Part shown: piece after piece, positions 24,346-35,487 of the stretch
Position numbering within the stretch: the first letter of the stretch is position 1
Layout of the letters: the number at the start of each line of letters is the position of its first letter
Assembly: GCF_021134715.1 (NCBI RefSeq)
Contig: NC_060024.1
Coordinates: 13,008,974 to 13,072,973, forward strand
Direction: 5' to 3'
Length of the DNA: 64,000 bases
From: Daphnia pulex
Lineage: Eukaryota; Arthropoda; Branchiopoda; Diplostraca; Daphniidae
The notes under the pieces: generated by a model
The model's database searches: none
What the model was told of the DNA's origin: nothing
Seen by the model: the letters and a program-made list of their open reading frames with translations, nothing else
Made by a program: the position numbers and the translations under genes

Positions 24346-25000
24346 TTAAGCAAAAATGTCATCATCAAATTCAGAAAAATCGGCAAATGTAGCGTCAGTA
24401 TCTTGGAACTCGAAGTTGGCGAACTGATCAAAGTTGACATCGACAGCAGGAGCGGCAGGAATGACAACAGGAGCGGCGGCAGGAGCGGCAGGAGCAACGC
24501 TACTTTCCACGGCCTTTTCAGTTGGTTCCACGGCCTTTTTAGCGTCGACGGCAGCAGCGCCGGACTTGATCAAAGTCTTTTTCTCGTAGCAGAGGTCGCC
24601 GATAGTGCAAGGAAATTCCTCCTCCTGTTCGCCGAACAGTTCGGATAAAAGCGAAGCGATGTTAACATTGCTGTTTTTGTTGTCGTTGATGTTGACATTG
24701 GAGTTGCCGAGATTCTTCATCGGGCGATAGGTTGGACGATGGGTAGGACGGTGGGTTGGGCGGTGAGTTGGGCGGTGAGTTGGGCGGTAAGTTGGACGGT
24801 AAGTTGGACGTGTTGGGTAATAAGTTGGACGATGAGTCGTTGGTCGATGGGTCCCGTAACCGGAAACGTAGACCACGCAAACTAGCAAGATCAAAGCTGC
24901 TGATGCCTAAAAATTAATTACAATTGAATATTAATTCACAAAAAAAAATCAAAGTGAATAAGAAAATGAATTGGAAATGAATTTATACCGAGAACTTCAT
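24346..25000 (-). CDS. Gene H: secreted THRP-repeat protein, 190 aa
   Basis: Exon 1 (24989-25000) encodes only MKFS; exon 2 (24346-24906) supplies the rest in phase 0. The signal peptide (ASAALILLVCVVYVSG) is followed by about ten THRP/TYRP tetrapeptides, then GNSNVNINDNKNSNVN, a short segment with two cysteines (PCTIGDLCYEKK), an Ala/Pro-rich stretch and an acidic Phe/Asp tail. It is nearly identical to gene M in the opposite arm of the inverted duplication. The Thr/His/Arg/Pro repeats suggest an extended, possibly O-glycosylated, matrix or cuticle-type or antimicrobial secreted protein; none of these is shown. A TATA box lies at 25076-25083. Confidence 0.8.
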
Positions 25001-25075
25001 GTTGATTCGAGGAAAAGGACTGCTGATGCAAAGAACGAGAAGGGAAGTGTGATGAATTTGGAATGGTTCGTACCC

Positions 25076-25083
25076 TATTTATA
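25076..25083 (-). promoter_or_regulatory. TATA box of gene H
   Basis: On the minus strand the sequence reads TATAAATA, 76 bp upstream of the start codon. The paralogue M has TATAAAAA in the matching position. Confidence 0.65.
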
Positions 25084-25603
25084 CGAATTTGCTACCAATG
25101 TTCTTCCCTTAAGGACTTGGTTTAGAGAAAATAATTTTAATGAACGGAACCCAATGACGTTTAGACATCATTTAATCTGAACGAATTCACCGTGTATCTT
25201 ACCAATCTGGGTTAATTGCTGGCCAAATTGTATTCGGGAAACATTCCTCATTTGAACGTCGAGAAGAGAAAGCAATCCCGAATCACGATGACCCTGAATT
25301 ATTTTCAACTCTATTACATGAATCCTCGTAACTCGTTGGGTCGCTTTGGGCTAAATTATTCGTCACTAGCGCATTTATAATAATGAACGCGTATCAGACT
25401 GGAACTTGTGATTTGCAAAGTTGCACATTTTCTTCACAAAATGTCAGACTGTTAATATTAAACCGCTTATTATACGGATATAGCACGCTCGCGCAGAATC
25501 CTAAGAACTTTCCGGCTATTAGTTAATTAGCAAACTCTAAACAGAAAAATTTTCAAAGTCAATCACACACTAGCTGCAAGTCTCTTTTGGTTCCCAGCAT
25601 CAC

Positions 25604-25609
25604 TATATA
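25604..25609 (+). promoter_or_regulatory. TATA box of gene I
   Basis: The string tatata lies 91 bp upstream of the gene I start codon. Confidence 0.6.
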
Positions 25610-25699
25610 GGTCACGTCTATACCCATCTTTAAACATCATCGACTCCCATCTTCAGCAGTTGAAACATCTCCAGCTCTCTTTCTTTTTAGCGAATCAAT

Positions 25700-26165
25700 A
25701 TGAAGTCCTTTGTAAGTATCTAAAAATGAATTTATTCTCTTCTGTTTCCGCTCGTCAGGAAAATTGTCTTAAATTTAATTTGAAAATGTTTTTTAGGTTG
25801 CCCTTTCCGCCTTGGTCTTGGCCGTTTGCGTCGTGAGTAGCCAGGGCAAGTCTTTCGGCAACAAGAACGTCAACAAAAATGTCAACGACAATTCCAACGG
25901 TGATTTCGATTTCCTGTCCAGTTTTCTCGACTCCATGTTGAGCCAGGAAAGGAAAGGCAAGGCTGTGGCCAGCCGGGCCTTTCCAGTTGCCGCTGCCCGG
26001 CAGGCAGTTCAACAAGACGCGGAGATAGTTGAAACGGCAGCAGCCGATGACGTCAATGCTTCCGCCTCTGCGCCTCAACAGGACGAAATATCGGCAATTC
26101 CGGCAGCTCAGACGACATTCTTCCAAACTTCGATGGCTGCCGAGGCGGAAGAGTTCCTGCAGTAA
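25700..26165 (+). CDS. Gene I: small secreted protein, 126 aa, relative of H and M
   Basis: Exon 1 (25700-25711) encodes MKSF and exon 2 (25797-26165) the rest, the same four-codon first exon as genes H and M. The signal peptide is VALSALVLAVCVVSSQG. The mature part has an Asn-rich NKNVNKNVNDNSN motif, also seen in shorter form in H and M, then FDFLSSFLDSML and an Ala/Gln/Glu-rich tail ending EEFLQ. It has no cysteines after the signal peptide and no known domain. tRNA copy 4 begins 97 bp after the stop. Two truncated copies of its 3' half (23722-23913, 35213-35440) also lie beside tRNA-Thr genes. Confidence 0.75.
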
Positions 26166-26261
26166 AATCTATACGGAATGATTGACCTATTAATGAATTC
26201 AATAAACGCAATAACCCTTTTACCATAAAATTTGCATAGACTGTAATATTCACAATAATCC

Positions 26262-26346
26262 GCCTTTATAGCTCAGTGGCAGAGCGTCGGTCTCGTATGT
26301 GATATTAGTTAACCGGATGTCGAGAGTTCAATCCTCTCTGAAGGCA
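26262..26346 (+). tRNA. tRNA-Thr(CGT) copy 4, 13-nt intron
   Basis: Complete cloverleaf, anticodon stem TCGGT/ACCGG as in copies 3 and 9, but with a different 13-nt intron (tgtgatattagtt). It lies 97 bp downstream of gene I on the same strand. Confidence 0.93.
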
Positions 26347-26399
26347 AACGTTAATATCTGGCAGCAGTGCTTCACGATTATCACAAAAGTTCGTCTGCT

Positions 26400-26930
26400 G
26401 GATTGCAAAATTTTACTCAGTCGAACTTCCTAGCCTAGCGTTCTAAAAGTGTCTTGGGAACTTGAGGTAATTACTTCTTTTTTTATAAAAAGATAAAACA
26501 AAAACATTCAGCAATAAGAACTTTTGATCATATATTCTGTGCATTTGCAAAATAAGTCCGTTCACATGAAACACTTGGCTTTTTTTTTAGTTTTCCCCTG
26601 ACCCTCTGTGCTATTCTCGGTTTTACCGTTTCCCTACACGTGGTTGACACAGGTAGAACTAAAGAAAATATTGAAAATGACTTGGATGCCAGATCATGTC
26701 GGTACAAGAATTGAAAATCAATGGTTTGTTTTGCCTGCTTTGGATATCTATCCATGCTGGAAAATGGGCAATACAAGAATGTGTGTCTTTGACTCTTTGT
26801 CGGGTCCATGTTGCACCAAGAATTAACTTAAAGACAAGTCTAGACTTTTCAAGTGCATTGTTGCTGTTCCAACTTCTGTTTATGAACTTTTCCACAGTGA
26901 CGATAAGTTCTTGATTTTAAGTGAGCTCGA
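26400..26930 (+). pseudogene. Degenerate coding-like fragment shared with 35640-36130
   Basis: This stretch and 35640-36130 share blocks such as ccctacacgtggtt, LDARSC-encoding sequence and GQYKK/N-encoding sequence, each just downstream of a tRNA-Thr (copies 4 and 9). The frames are interrupted, so it looks like a piece of an old gene copied along with the tRNA. I cannot name the parent gene. Confidence 0.4.
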
Positions 26931-28446
26931 AGTGAGGGAAATTTTAATTGGTGTTTGAGATCATTTCACCTTAATGCTCACTTGCTAACTGGATAACATC
27001 AACAGCAAAATTCAGACATTCTTCCAAGTGTCGTGGCACGAACCACAAAGTTTTTGGGGTAAGATTTATTATGCAACTCTAAATGGTGTTTGTAATCAAA
27101 TTAACAGTTTCTGGATTCCTTGTCATAATCCATTATTTCTCTTCTCAATCTGTATTTCATTTTTTATGTCATATGTGTTTCCAGGGAAAATTTAAAGACA
27201 TTAACTATTCTGTTGTATTTATCATCTATAGGACAAACAGTCAAGACACGTATCCGCAAATGTAATTGCAAAAGGAACGGTCCATTTTAGCCCCTTGGAC
27301 AGCGACTCGTGTGTGTCCACCTCCGCATGAGCGACTCTCCCAGCGATACTGAACATTAATAGGTAGCTGCCCGGCCCCAGGATGAACCCTTAAACCAAAG
27401 TGAGTTGCATCAAAGATCAAACACATCAAGCGTTCTCTTTTGCATGTATCAATTCGTCCTGCCATTTGCTGATTTTTGTAACACACGTGGGACGGTGGGA
27501 GGAGTGAAATCGGTCAAACCAAAACCAATATTATATCGCTAAGGATCAACAACACGGAAAAGATTTTTGTTTCTCTTGAGAAATCACGTCGCTAGCTTAA
27601 AAAAAACTTAAAATCAAACTTGGCCGCATCTCTTCATACTTTGAACAAATGCGTTTCGAATTAAACCAATGATTAATGTTTTTCGGCTTGTACATGTGGA
27701 ATGCGAATTCACTCATCGCTTTCCGTATGGATCGAACATACCTCGCAGACCTGGTCCATACAAGCTTCATAATAGCTAACTAAGGTTCTTGATTTTTCAT
27801 TTTCCGAGAAAGAAATCGTTGGGAATAATTCGACAATCTCTGATCCCGATTTTCCAAGTCCGTTTTTGAAGGTCCTGGACGGAAGCACTGGACATCGTTT
27901 TGTACAGTGCCACCTACCGGTTTCCATTTATCCTTGCCCAGTTGCTTGGCCCAGTATGTTGACAAAAAATGTCTCGCATTTTTTATTATACTAAAAAATA
28001 ACAATTTGAAACTAAAGTAATTACGTTACCTATAACACGCTGCTGTTAATCTACACCTGAGTCGTTGTCAAGGGCAGAATCTTCGTCTCCCTCCTCGGCC
28101 ATCTCGAGAGCCCATTTCTCTTAAGATATCCTCTCCTCCCGTTGGGAGCTTCTGCCGCCACAAGGCTTTCCAATGTCCATCAGGGCATGGGTGCTGATCA
28201 CGATCTTGGGCGTTTTGATAGCCAAAACAATTGGGATAAAAGCGAAGCGTTAAGTGAATCGCCGTTATTGTTGGTTGTGGGTAAAAAATCTTCCGATAAG
28301 AGTTTGAATACGAGCTACTCCTCACAACGATAATATGTTGGATAGAACGATAGAACATTTCTATTTATTAAGAATTCTATTTACATGTAAAATTTCTGAT
28401 GTGACGATTCTCCTCTGTATCGGCGGGTATTTATTATCTATTCTAT
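26931..28446. other. Spacer with no clear gene
   Basis: Several minus-strand frames between 27241 and 28358 are open for 70-95 codons, but they have no recognisable product, splice partner or promoter. I do not annotate them. Confidence 0.4.
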
Positions 28447-28543
28447 TGCCTTCTGAGAGGATTGAACTCTCGACCTTCGGTTTTCTTCGGTTTATATCTT
28501 TATTACTTACGAGACCGACGCTCTACCACTGAGCTAAGAAGGC
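28447..28543 (-). tRNA. tRNA-Thr(CGT) copy 5, 25-nt intron
   Basis: Complete cloverleaf with stem TCGGT/ACCGA. The 25-nt intron ends with AACCGAAGAA, a near copy of the following AACCGAAGG of the tRNA body. The intron therefore probably grew by duplicating the 3' anticodon stem. Confidence 0.92.
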
Positions 28544-28884
28544 TGTGATGCTGAAGGAATAGGAAAAACAAAATGCCATTTAAAAATGATTAAACCCTGG
28601 ATGAAATTCTATTTAAATCCGTCGGTTCGAAACAGTTGTTTTTCGTTAAAAAAAAGATAAATCACTCAAAACCGAACAGATGGCAACTGACGTTGTCAAA
28701 AAGTGTTGCACCACATCGTTCGAAATGTTGTATGGAAATACTCCCTGTGTACAATGGTGACGGAGCAAGAATTGTGTACGCACCGAATTCGTTTCAGTCC
28801 TTGACGGACCGCAGTGATTACTGATTACTGAACATTGTGCAACGTTTCAGTGTGTTCCCATTTATCTAGTATAGACTTTGGATG

Positions 28885-28890
28885 TATATA
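28885..28890 (+). promoter_or_regulatory. TATA box of gene J
   Basis: The string tatata lies 105 bp upstream of the gene J start codon. Confidence 0.5.
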
Positions 28891-28989
28891 ACGGGCATAT
28901 GATAAAAGCTCATTTTAGAAAATGTATACCGTCGACGACAGCCTGCACCTGACACATTCACCTGCTGTTCTCATTAACGCCAAGACAAA

Positions 28990-30748
28990 ATGAAATATCT
29001 CCTGGCCGCCCTACATATCGTAATTTTCCTCACTAACACTCAAATCAATCTTAAACTAGAAATAAGCTTGGACGATTAAACCCTTCAATATTCTGTGTAT
29101 TTGCGCTCATGTTCTGTTAAACCATTTTCTCTGCAGGTCCTAATAGTGACAGTGGCTGCCGAAAATGTGGCCCGCATGTCGATGGCTCGTGGTCAAAACG
29201 CGGAAAGAATTGAAAATCGTCCAACCGGTGATGTTAGTGTCGTCGACGCCTGCCAAGAGGATTATTCCCCGTGCACCTGCTACACATATCCTTCGGAGGC
29301 AATCCCTTCTCTCTATGTGCAATGTACCAACGTTCCGTCCTTCGAATCCGTCCAGTCCGTCTTCCTGCGCACCACGGCCCGGCAGGTGAAGGAATTCGTT
29401 TTGACCATCCCGTCATTCGAAACAAACAAAACCATTCCTGCCGATTTGCTCAGTGGCAAAGGTGCCCAAGAGATCACGCTGAATTGCCCTGACTCGGAGA
29501 CGCAGTTGACGGTCGATCCTGCAGCATTCAACTCATCGAAAGACTACACCAATTTCATTAAATTCAGCACATGCGATCTGAGCCAACTGAACTACGCATT
29601 CCTAGCAAATTTCAATGTCTTGAGGGAGGTTTCATATTTTAGTTCGATTAACGTCGCTCAGTGGTCCGGCCTCCCCTTTCTTCCCAGCCTTCAGAAGCTA
29701 TCAATGAGCAGCTCTCCTGACTTTAAAGACTTTGGAAACGTGCCCTTCTCCAAGTTACCAGCTCTGAGCGAGTACTCCATTTTATCGTGTCCGAATTTCG
29801 AATTGTTGCCCAACACGACAGCAATGAAGTTGTTGAGAATAGAGTCGTGTCCGCTTTTCAAACAGTGGGACATTTTGGCCCAGCAGAGCAAGATGACCTC
29901 TCTCACCCTCCTTGGCCTGGATAGTCAGACTATCAAAGATGCCTTGGATTCCGTCATCTCCTCTCCTTCGGTTGGCACTTTGACAGATTTAATTTTGTCA
30001 GAAAATGGACTGAACGAGGTCCCTGCACGAATTCAACTGTTCTCCCAACTGCGAACCTTTTCTCTGTCCAGGAATATCATTTCCTCCGTTGGAAATGGTT
30101 CGCTATCTTTCAGTACACTTAACCTTCAATATTTGGATCTATCAAGAAATGGTCTCGATACCATCGAACCAAACGCCTTTCAAGGTTTGTTTTCTACTTT
30201 TTTCATTCCTTTCTTCTTATTTTAATTTTCTGTATGGTTGTGTCTAGGTAATTTTGGCAAGACTGTGATCACCCTGTCGTATAATCAGTTGAGCAGACTT
30301 GAGTCGTCCATCTTCAAGCCGATACTGGAACAGATGGAGTCCACCGACCAATACGGTTACGTCGACATATACGAAAGTACTACATTAGCTACTCCTACAT
30401 CTTATTTGAATTCATAAATATAATTTCCTTTTATTCTTGTGTGAAATTCAAGATCCCATCGAATGCGATTGCCACCTGGACTGGTTATTCGTTGATAACA
30501 GTAATTTAGTAGATCGAGTTCACGATGGGCAATGCTCCAACGGCACGTCCTTTTCATGGCTTAAACCACAAGATTTCTCCTCTTGCAAATTCGGTTCAAC
30601 CATTTCCACCACTACCAACAATCCACTGACGCCGCCATCTATTGGAGGAGCATCAAGTTCTCTTCAACTTTTCAGCCCCATTCATTTTGTTATACTGCTA
30701 TTCACGTTCTTGTTTTTGCAGAAAACATCTTTAGTTTATGTCTGGTAA
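28990..30748 (+). CDS. Gene J: LRR surface protein, 500 aa
   Basis: Four exons (28990-29019, 29137-30184, 30248-30376, 30453-30748). The ten-codon first exon joins exon 2 to make a signal peptide (MKYLLAALHI + VLIVTVAA). A Cys-rich cap (DACQEDYSPCTCYTYP) is followed by leucine-rich repeats (LTDLILSENGL, LQYLDLSRNGL), a C-terminal cap (PIECDCHLDWLF), a Thr/Pro stalk and a hydrophobic tail (FVILLFTFLFL), which suggests a GPI anchor. Crustacean proteins of this kind are often named after the non-catalytic subunit of Oplophorus luciferase; that name says nothing about function. Gene K is its closest paralogue. tRNA copy 6 lies 70 bp downstream in convergent orientation. Confidence 0.85.
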
Positions 30749-30818
30749 AATCTAAAATTGTTTCCCTTGCAAGGAAATTAGCTTTCTTTTTTAATTATCT
30801 TTCGCCCACAGAAAAATT

Positions 30819-30903
30819 TGCCTCCTGAGAGGATTGAACTCTCGGCCTTTGGTTATCTAATCGTACGTACGAGACCAACGCTCTACCACTCAGCTAAGAA
30901 GGC
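30819..30903 (-). tRNA. tRNA-Thr(CGT) copy 6, 13-nt intron
   Basis: Cloverleaf as in copy 2 (acceptor GCCTTCT/AGGAGGC). The D stem reads GCTG opposite GAGC, so its last pair is mismatched, unlike the GCTC of all other copies. The intron contains ACGA, complementary to the loop TCGT. It is convergent with gene J. Confidence 0.88.
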
Positions 30904-31253
30904 CACAACCTTTTTTTTTACTTTCTTTTTGATTATTTGTTTTGGTTTTGTAACACATATACCTTTCACTCTGGTGATACATGAGTCATTCACAGAAATG
31001 TTAGACAAGTTGATGTCAATGGTCTATGTATTACAAATCCATCACGCCAAAGGTGTTCGTTGAATTCGGCAAACATTTATGTAGTAGCAGTAGCAGTAGA
31101 AAATCTTTTAACATGTTCCTGTAATAACTGAATCATAACGTACACACGAACTGATAAGGAGCGGCCTGCAACTTGTTTGATTAGTCATACCTGATTCGTC
31201 AGTCTCATTAATCTGTGCAAAGATACCATCTCATTTCCCGTTCAGTGTTCCCG

Positions 31254-31259
31254 TATAAA
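31254..31259 (+). promoter_or_regulatory. TATA box of gene L
   Basis: The string tataaa is followed by an apparent untranslated first exon with a donor (gtaaat) at about 31336, and an acceptor (ttttag) at 31395-31400 just before the gene L start. Confidence 0.6.
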
Positions 31260-31402
31260 TGAGCAGTCGTGAAACCCACCAGGTAAACAGAATTGGGAGC
31301 TGAACGAGGACAACAACACCACCAATTGTACAGCGGTAAATATAATATCACAGTCGGCATTAAAAATTGAAAATATTTACGTCTTTCTTTTTCCTTTTAG
31401 CG

Positions 31403-32766
31403 ATGCCGTTTGTTCTTTTCTTTCTGCTCGTTTCGTTGGAGGCAGCTACTGCAACTATCCGTGACGGACTCACCTGTGAAGATTATTCGCCGTGTTCTTG
31501 CGAAGTCTACCAGCCCTACGGATTGGTCATACATTGTGGAAATGAGTTCGATGACCACCAATCGGTTACCACTCACGACGTTCAAAAAGTTTTCAGTCGC
31601 ACCAAAGCCCAACACATTTATTGGTTAGATTTGTTTCTATCATCGTCTCCGGAGATGGATTCCGGCGACTTCATCAATATTCCGGCCAATTTCCTGAGTG
31701 ACAAGAGCGTCGTCCGTATTGGAGTTGGTTGTGCATCAACGTCCACTTACCCTTGGCGCTTAAAAATTCATCCGGAGGCTTTCCGCTCTTCCGGCCACCG
31801 TATGGAGCACTTTGAAGTTGACGGATGTGACCTTAGCCGATTTAATTTCAACTTCCTCGCTAAAACAAATCGTTTGATTAGTATCAGCATCGGTCGTTCT
31901 GTCCATTTCCAAGGATTCCCTCCACTGAATTTTCTATCCCGAATCATTTCACTGAGAATCTACAAGTGCCTGGATTTCCAGAACTGGAACGAGATTTCCG
32001 TCAGATTCCCCCGCTTAGAATCGCTCTTTTTAGATGGAAATCAGTTGGGTGACCTGTTGGTAAACGACCTTTTAGGTTCCATCGCCTCTTCGCCGACTGG
32101 AAACGACACGCTCCAGCAGCTGAGTCTGTGGGAAAACAAACTCACCCGCATTCCGGAGCACATTTCATCTTTCAAAAAGTTGAGCTACGTCAATCTGTTC
32201 GGCAATTCCATCCTGTCTTTCCCGATAGGTTCACTCGCATTTCATAAGGGGATTCGAGTCACTTTTCTCATTTTAACCGGAAATGCCCTGGAAACAATCG
32301 AGTCAGGTGCTTTTCAAGGTAAACTTGATTTAAATTTTATTCACTTATTCTGTTACTGTTCACCGATTAATTATATTTAATTCCTTGTTTCGTCCAGGTG
32401 ATTTTTCTGAAGCTGTCGTTTACCTCGATGTTAACCATTTGACTCGATTCGATTCTGATGTTTACGAGAATTTGCTGGAACAGATGCATCGCTCAACGTC
32501 AGATGCTGGCCTCTACGTTCGAAACAGTAACATTTCAAATCAATAGTCAACATTAGGTGTGAATTAATAGCTAGCATGTGCTGTTTAACCAAATAGATCC
32601 TTTCGACTGTAACGACTGTCATCTCACCTGGTTGATTCGGGACAAGCGACATCTTCTGGGACGCGTCCACGGTGGCTGCTGTTCGAATGGTACGTGGTTT
32701 GAAGATTTGAATCCCGAAGGTTATGACCATTGTTCCCAGAACAACGGACAATATCGCGATGCGTAA
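31403..32766 (+). CDS. Gene L: secreted LRR protein without membrane tail, 404 aa
   Basis: Coding exons 31403-32318, 32398-32526 and 32597-32766 join in phase 1, the same phases as genes J and K. The signal peptide (MPFVLFFLLVSLEAATA) is encoded in the main exon instead of a separate small one. The N-terminal cap (CEDYSPCSCEVYQP), leucine-rich repeats (LQQLSLWENKL) and C-terminal cap (DPFDCNDCHLTWLI) match the family. It stops soon after the cap (NNGQYRDA), with no stalk or hydrophobic tail, so it should be a free secreted form of the same fold. Two tRNA-Thr genes follow on the same strand at 310 and 473 bp. Confidence 0.83.
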
Positions 32767-33075
32767 TTTTATGAAAGAATTAATGTTAGTACTTTCATTA
32801 CTTTCAGAATCACGAATTCAGTAACTTTTTTATCTAATTTCGTCTAACTTGCTTTTTTACCTACAATACTACTTTAAAGGGGAAATTGCAATGGAAATAA
32901 CTAACGTCAATTTATAAAGAAATCGGTTTTCTGTTTACACCATTAAATTGCGTTGTTTTATCAGATTAGGAACTAAACTAGAATATTAAAAAGTAGCTGT
33001 GAAATTCAGCTCGAACTGTTCGTGAGTCAGAACGGGCATATGCCGTTTCTCTTGATAAATTTAACTTATTATAGC

Positions 33076-33161
33076 GCCTTCTTAGCTCAGTGGTAGAGCG
33101 TTGGTCTCGTACTGATGGATAAGACAACCAAAGGCCGGGAGTTCAATCCTCTCAGAAGGCA
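33076..33161 (+). tRNA. tRNA-Thr(CGT) copy 7, 14-nt intron
   Basis: Complete cloverleaf, stem TTGGT/ACCAA, 14-nt intron ctgatggataagac. The T stem has one G-U pair (GGGAG/CTCTC). Confidence 0.92.
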
Positions 33162-33238
33162 AACGAACATGGCATATTTTGCGAATTTGATTTATTATAC
33201 GCGTTTGTATTGAAACACCAGCTAGTTACAACATTCAA

Positions 33239-33323
33239 GCCTTCATAGCTCAGTGGTAGAGCGTTGGTCTCGTATAATAAAATGGATAACCAAAGGCCGA
33301 GAGTTCAATCCTCTCTGAAGGCA
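33239..33323 (+). tRNA. tRNA-Thr(CGT) copy 8, 13-nt intron
   Basis: Complete cloverleaf 77 bp after copy 7 on the same strand, with acceptor GCCTTCA/TGAAGGC and intron taataaaatggat. The two neighbours do not share intron sequence. Confidence 0.93.
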
Positions 33324-33839
33324 GGTAATAAACAATACGAGTTAAGCAATCAAACCGAATCAAAGTAATTTTGGCAATGGTAAGTAAATTTGTTACTTTA
33401 TGGCTTTATCTGATCCACATTGATTATTTATTCTTCAAATACTTAGTTGGATTCCATATCTTACGATACCAAATAAACTAACCCTGAATTTTCCACAATA
33501 ATTGAATAGTTGAAAGAGACTTGACGAGAACTATTTCTGCAATCATGGAAGCACTATCGCTCTACTAACGAGTTGGAATAAGTCACCAATGTATTGCCAA
33601 ATTACGCAAAAAAGAAAAAGAAAGTACCGGATGTAATTTTACCTCAAATCCACAATTACAGAACTGCCAGAAGTTTGCAAAGTAAATTTTCAATGTCAAA
33701 GCGCTTATTAAGAGCGACGCTATTATGCAACAACAGCTAAGTTCTCTCAACAATCAACTGAGCTATGTTATGTTATAATTTAAAATATTCCTAACGTAGA
33801 ATTTACATAATTAAAATTTTTTTGCGGTAGTGCGTCATC
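33324..33839. other. Spacer with no gene seen
   Basis: AT-rich sequence between tRNA copy 8 and the start of the right duplication arm. No supported feature. Confidence 0.5.
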
Positions 33840-34032
33840 GAGGGTCATCGTGATTCGGGATTGCTTTCTATTTTCGCCGTTTAAATGAGGAATATTACGC
33901 CAACACAATTTGGCCAGCAATTAACCCAGATTGGCGCGGTACAAGGCGAATTCGTTCAGATTATATGGTGTACACATAATTGGATTCCGTTCATTAAAAG
34001 TCCTTAATGGAAGACCATTGACAGCAAATTTG

Positions 34033-34040
34033 TATAAAAA
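34033..34040 (+). promoter_or_regulatory. TATA box of gene M
   Basis: The string tataaaaa lies 89 bp upstream of the gene M start codon, matching the gene H promoter. Confidence 0.65.
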
Positions 34041-34121
34041 GGGTAAAAATCATTTCAAATTCATCACACTTCTCTTCTCTTTCTTGTTCTTAGCATCAAC
34101 AGTCCTTTTTCTCGAAACAAC

Positions 34122-34776
34122 ATGAAGTTCTCGGTATGAATTAATTTCCAATTCATTTTCTTATTCACTTTCATTTTTAATTGTGAATTAATATTCAATT
34201 GCAATCAATTTTTAGGCATCAGCAGCTTTGGTCTTGCTAGTTTGCGTGGTCTACGTTTCCGGTTACGGGACCCATCGACCAACCACTCATCGTCCAACTC
34301 ATTACCCAACACGTCCAACTTACCGTCCAACTTACCGCCCCACTCACCGCCCTACCCATCGCCCCACTTACCGCCCCACCCATCGCCCCACCTATCGCCC
34401 AATAAAGAATCTCGGCAACTCCAATGTCAACATCAACGACAACAAAAACAGCAATGTTAACATCGCTTCGCTTTTATCCGAACTGTTCGGCGACCAGGAG
34501 GAGGAATTTCCTTGCACTATCGGCGACCTCTGTTACGAGAAAAAGAATTTGATCAAGTCCGGCGCTGCTGCCGTCGACGCTAAAAAGGCCGAGGAACCAA
34601 CTGAAAAGGCCGTGGAAAGTAGCGCTGCCCCAGCCGCTCCTGCCGCCGCTCCTGTTGTCATTCCTGCCGCTCCTGCTGCCGATGTCAACTTTGATCAGTT
34701 CGCCAACTTCGAGTTCCAAGATACTGACGCTACATTTGCCGATTTTTCTGAATTTGATGATGACATTTTTGCTTAA
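34122..34776 (+). CDS. Gene M: secreted THRP-repeat protein, 190 aa
   Basis: Exon 1 (34122-34133, MKFS) and exon 2 (34216-34776) give a protein of the same length as gene H. The number of tetrapeptides is unchanged; differences are scattered substitutions (for example HYP for YYP early in the repeat and KNL for KTL after the paired cysteines). The layout is signal peptide, THRP/TYRP repeats, Asn-rich linker, PCTIGDLCYEKK, Ala/Pro-rich stretch, acidic tail. Both copies have intact frames, splice sites and TATA boxes, so both are probably expressed. The duplication is young relative to the rest of the cluster. Confidence 0.8.
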
Positions 34777-35212
34777 CTTTCCTTTTGGATGTGGTGACCC
34801 ACAACCAGTTGTATTAGACATCCCTTCCGGCGTTTGACAACTGAAAACTTAATTTTCTACATTTTGGTAATTTCGGCAATTAACTAATCCATAAGCTTCC
34901 CTTATACAACTGATTTTTCATGTCAATCCTATAATATTTTATGGGAAGGATTTGTTAATACAGTTACTTTATCCAAGAAAAAGAATACACACAAATTATG
35001 AAACTACTCGTGATATTATAGCGCTTCTCTGTCTCATAACGTTACTTTTCATACTTGGAATTAAGGCTGATAATGGTTTTATTTTGCTTTCGGTCCACCA
35101 AAAAATCCGATGTTTTTTTTATCCCACACAAAACCGCTCTGTTTCTAATGGGGTGTGGTTCGAACCTGCCCGATAGCAACAAAATCCAAATGTTTATCCG
35201 AATTGACATTTT

Positions 35213-35440
35213 TTGAGCAGCCTGGCTTTTCCAGTTGCCGCTGCCCAGCAGGCAGTTCAACCAGTCGCGGAGATAGTTGAAGGAGCAGTCGAAGATGAAA
35301 TTTTCGCATTGCTCGCATCCTCAACAAGACAAAATAGGTCCGCAATTCCGGCAGCTCAACTGAAATTCTTCCATGCCTTCATGGCTGCCAAGGCGGAATA
35401 TAGTTCCTTGGTTCCTGCTGTAGCTGGACTATTTGATTTA
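35213..35440 (+). pseudogene. 3' relic of a gene I paralogue (right arm)
   Basis: Encodes AFPVAAAQQAVQPVAEIVEG and AIPAAQLKFFHAFMAAKAE, matching the C-terminal half of gene I, without a signal exon. It lies 48 bp upstream of tRNA copy 9 and mirrors 23722-23913. Confidence 0.65.
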
Positions 35441-35487
35441 TTCATAAATGCATTAAAACTTTTATCGTTGAATTTGTTGTCAAAGCA

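Larger units (their letters stand above)
23530..25296 (-). repeat. Left arm of 1.75-kb inverted duplication
   Basis: Read on the minus strand, this arm matches 33840-35587: promoter region, THRP-repeat gene, the tract holding a small signal-peptide-like frame, a gene I relic and a tRNA-Thr. Similarity starts abruptly at the tRNA end (23530) and fades near 25296, where both copies share ggtcatcgtgattcggg. The spacer between the arms is about 8.5 kb. Confidence 0.8.

Noticed and set aside
24662-24880. Long open frames overlapping the THRP genes (Ser/Asn/Pro-rich products)
   Set aside because: They are shifted readings of the tetrapeptide repeat, have no signal peptide or splice partner, and vanish outside the repeat.
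27241-28358. Several minus-strand frames of 70-96 codons
   Set aside because: No recognisable product, promoter or splice structure; unlike the real small genes here they have no signal peptide.
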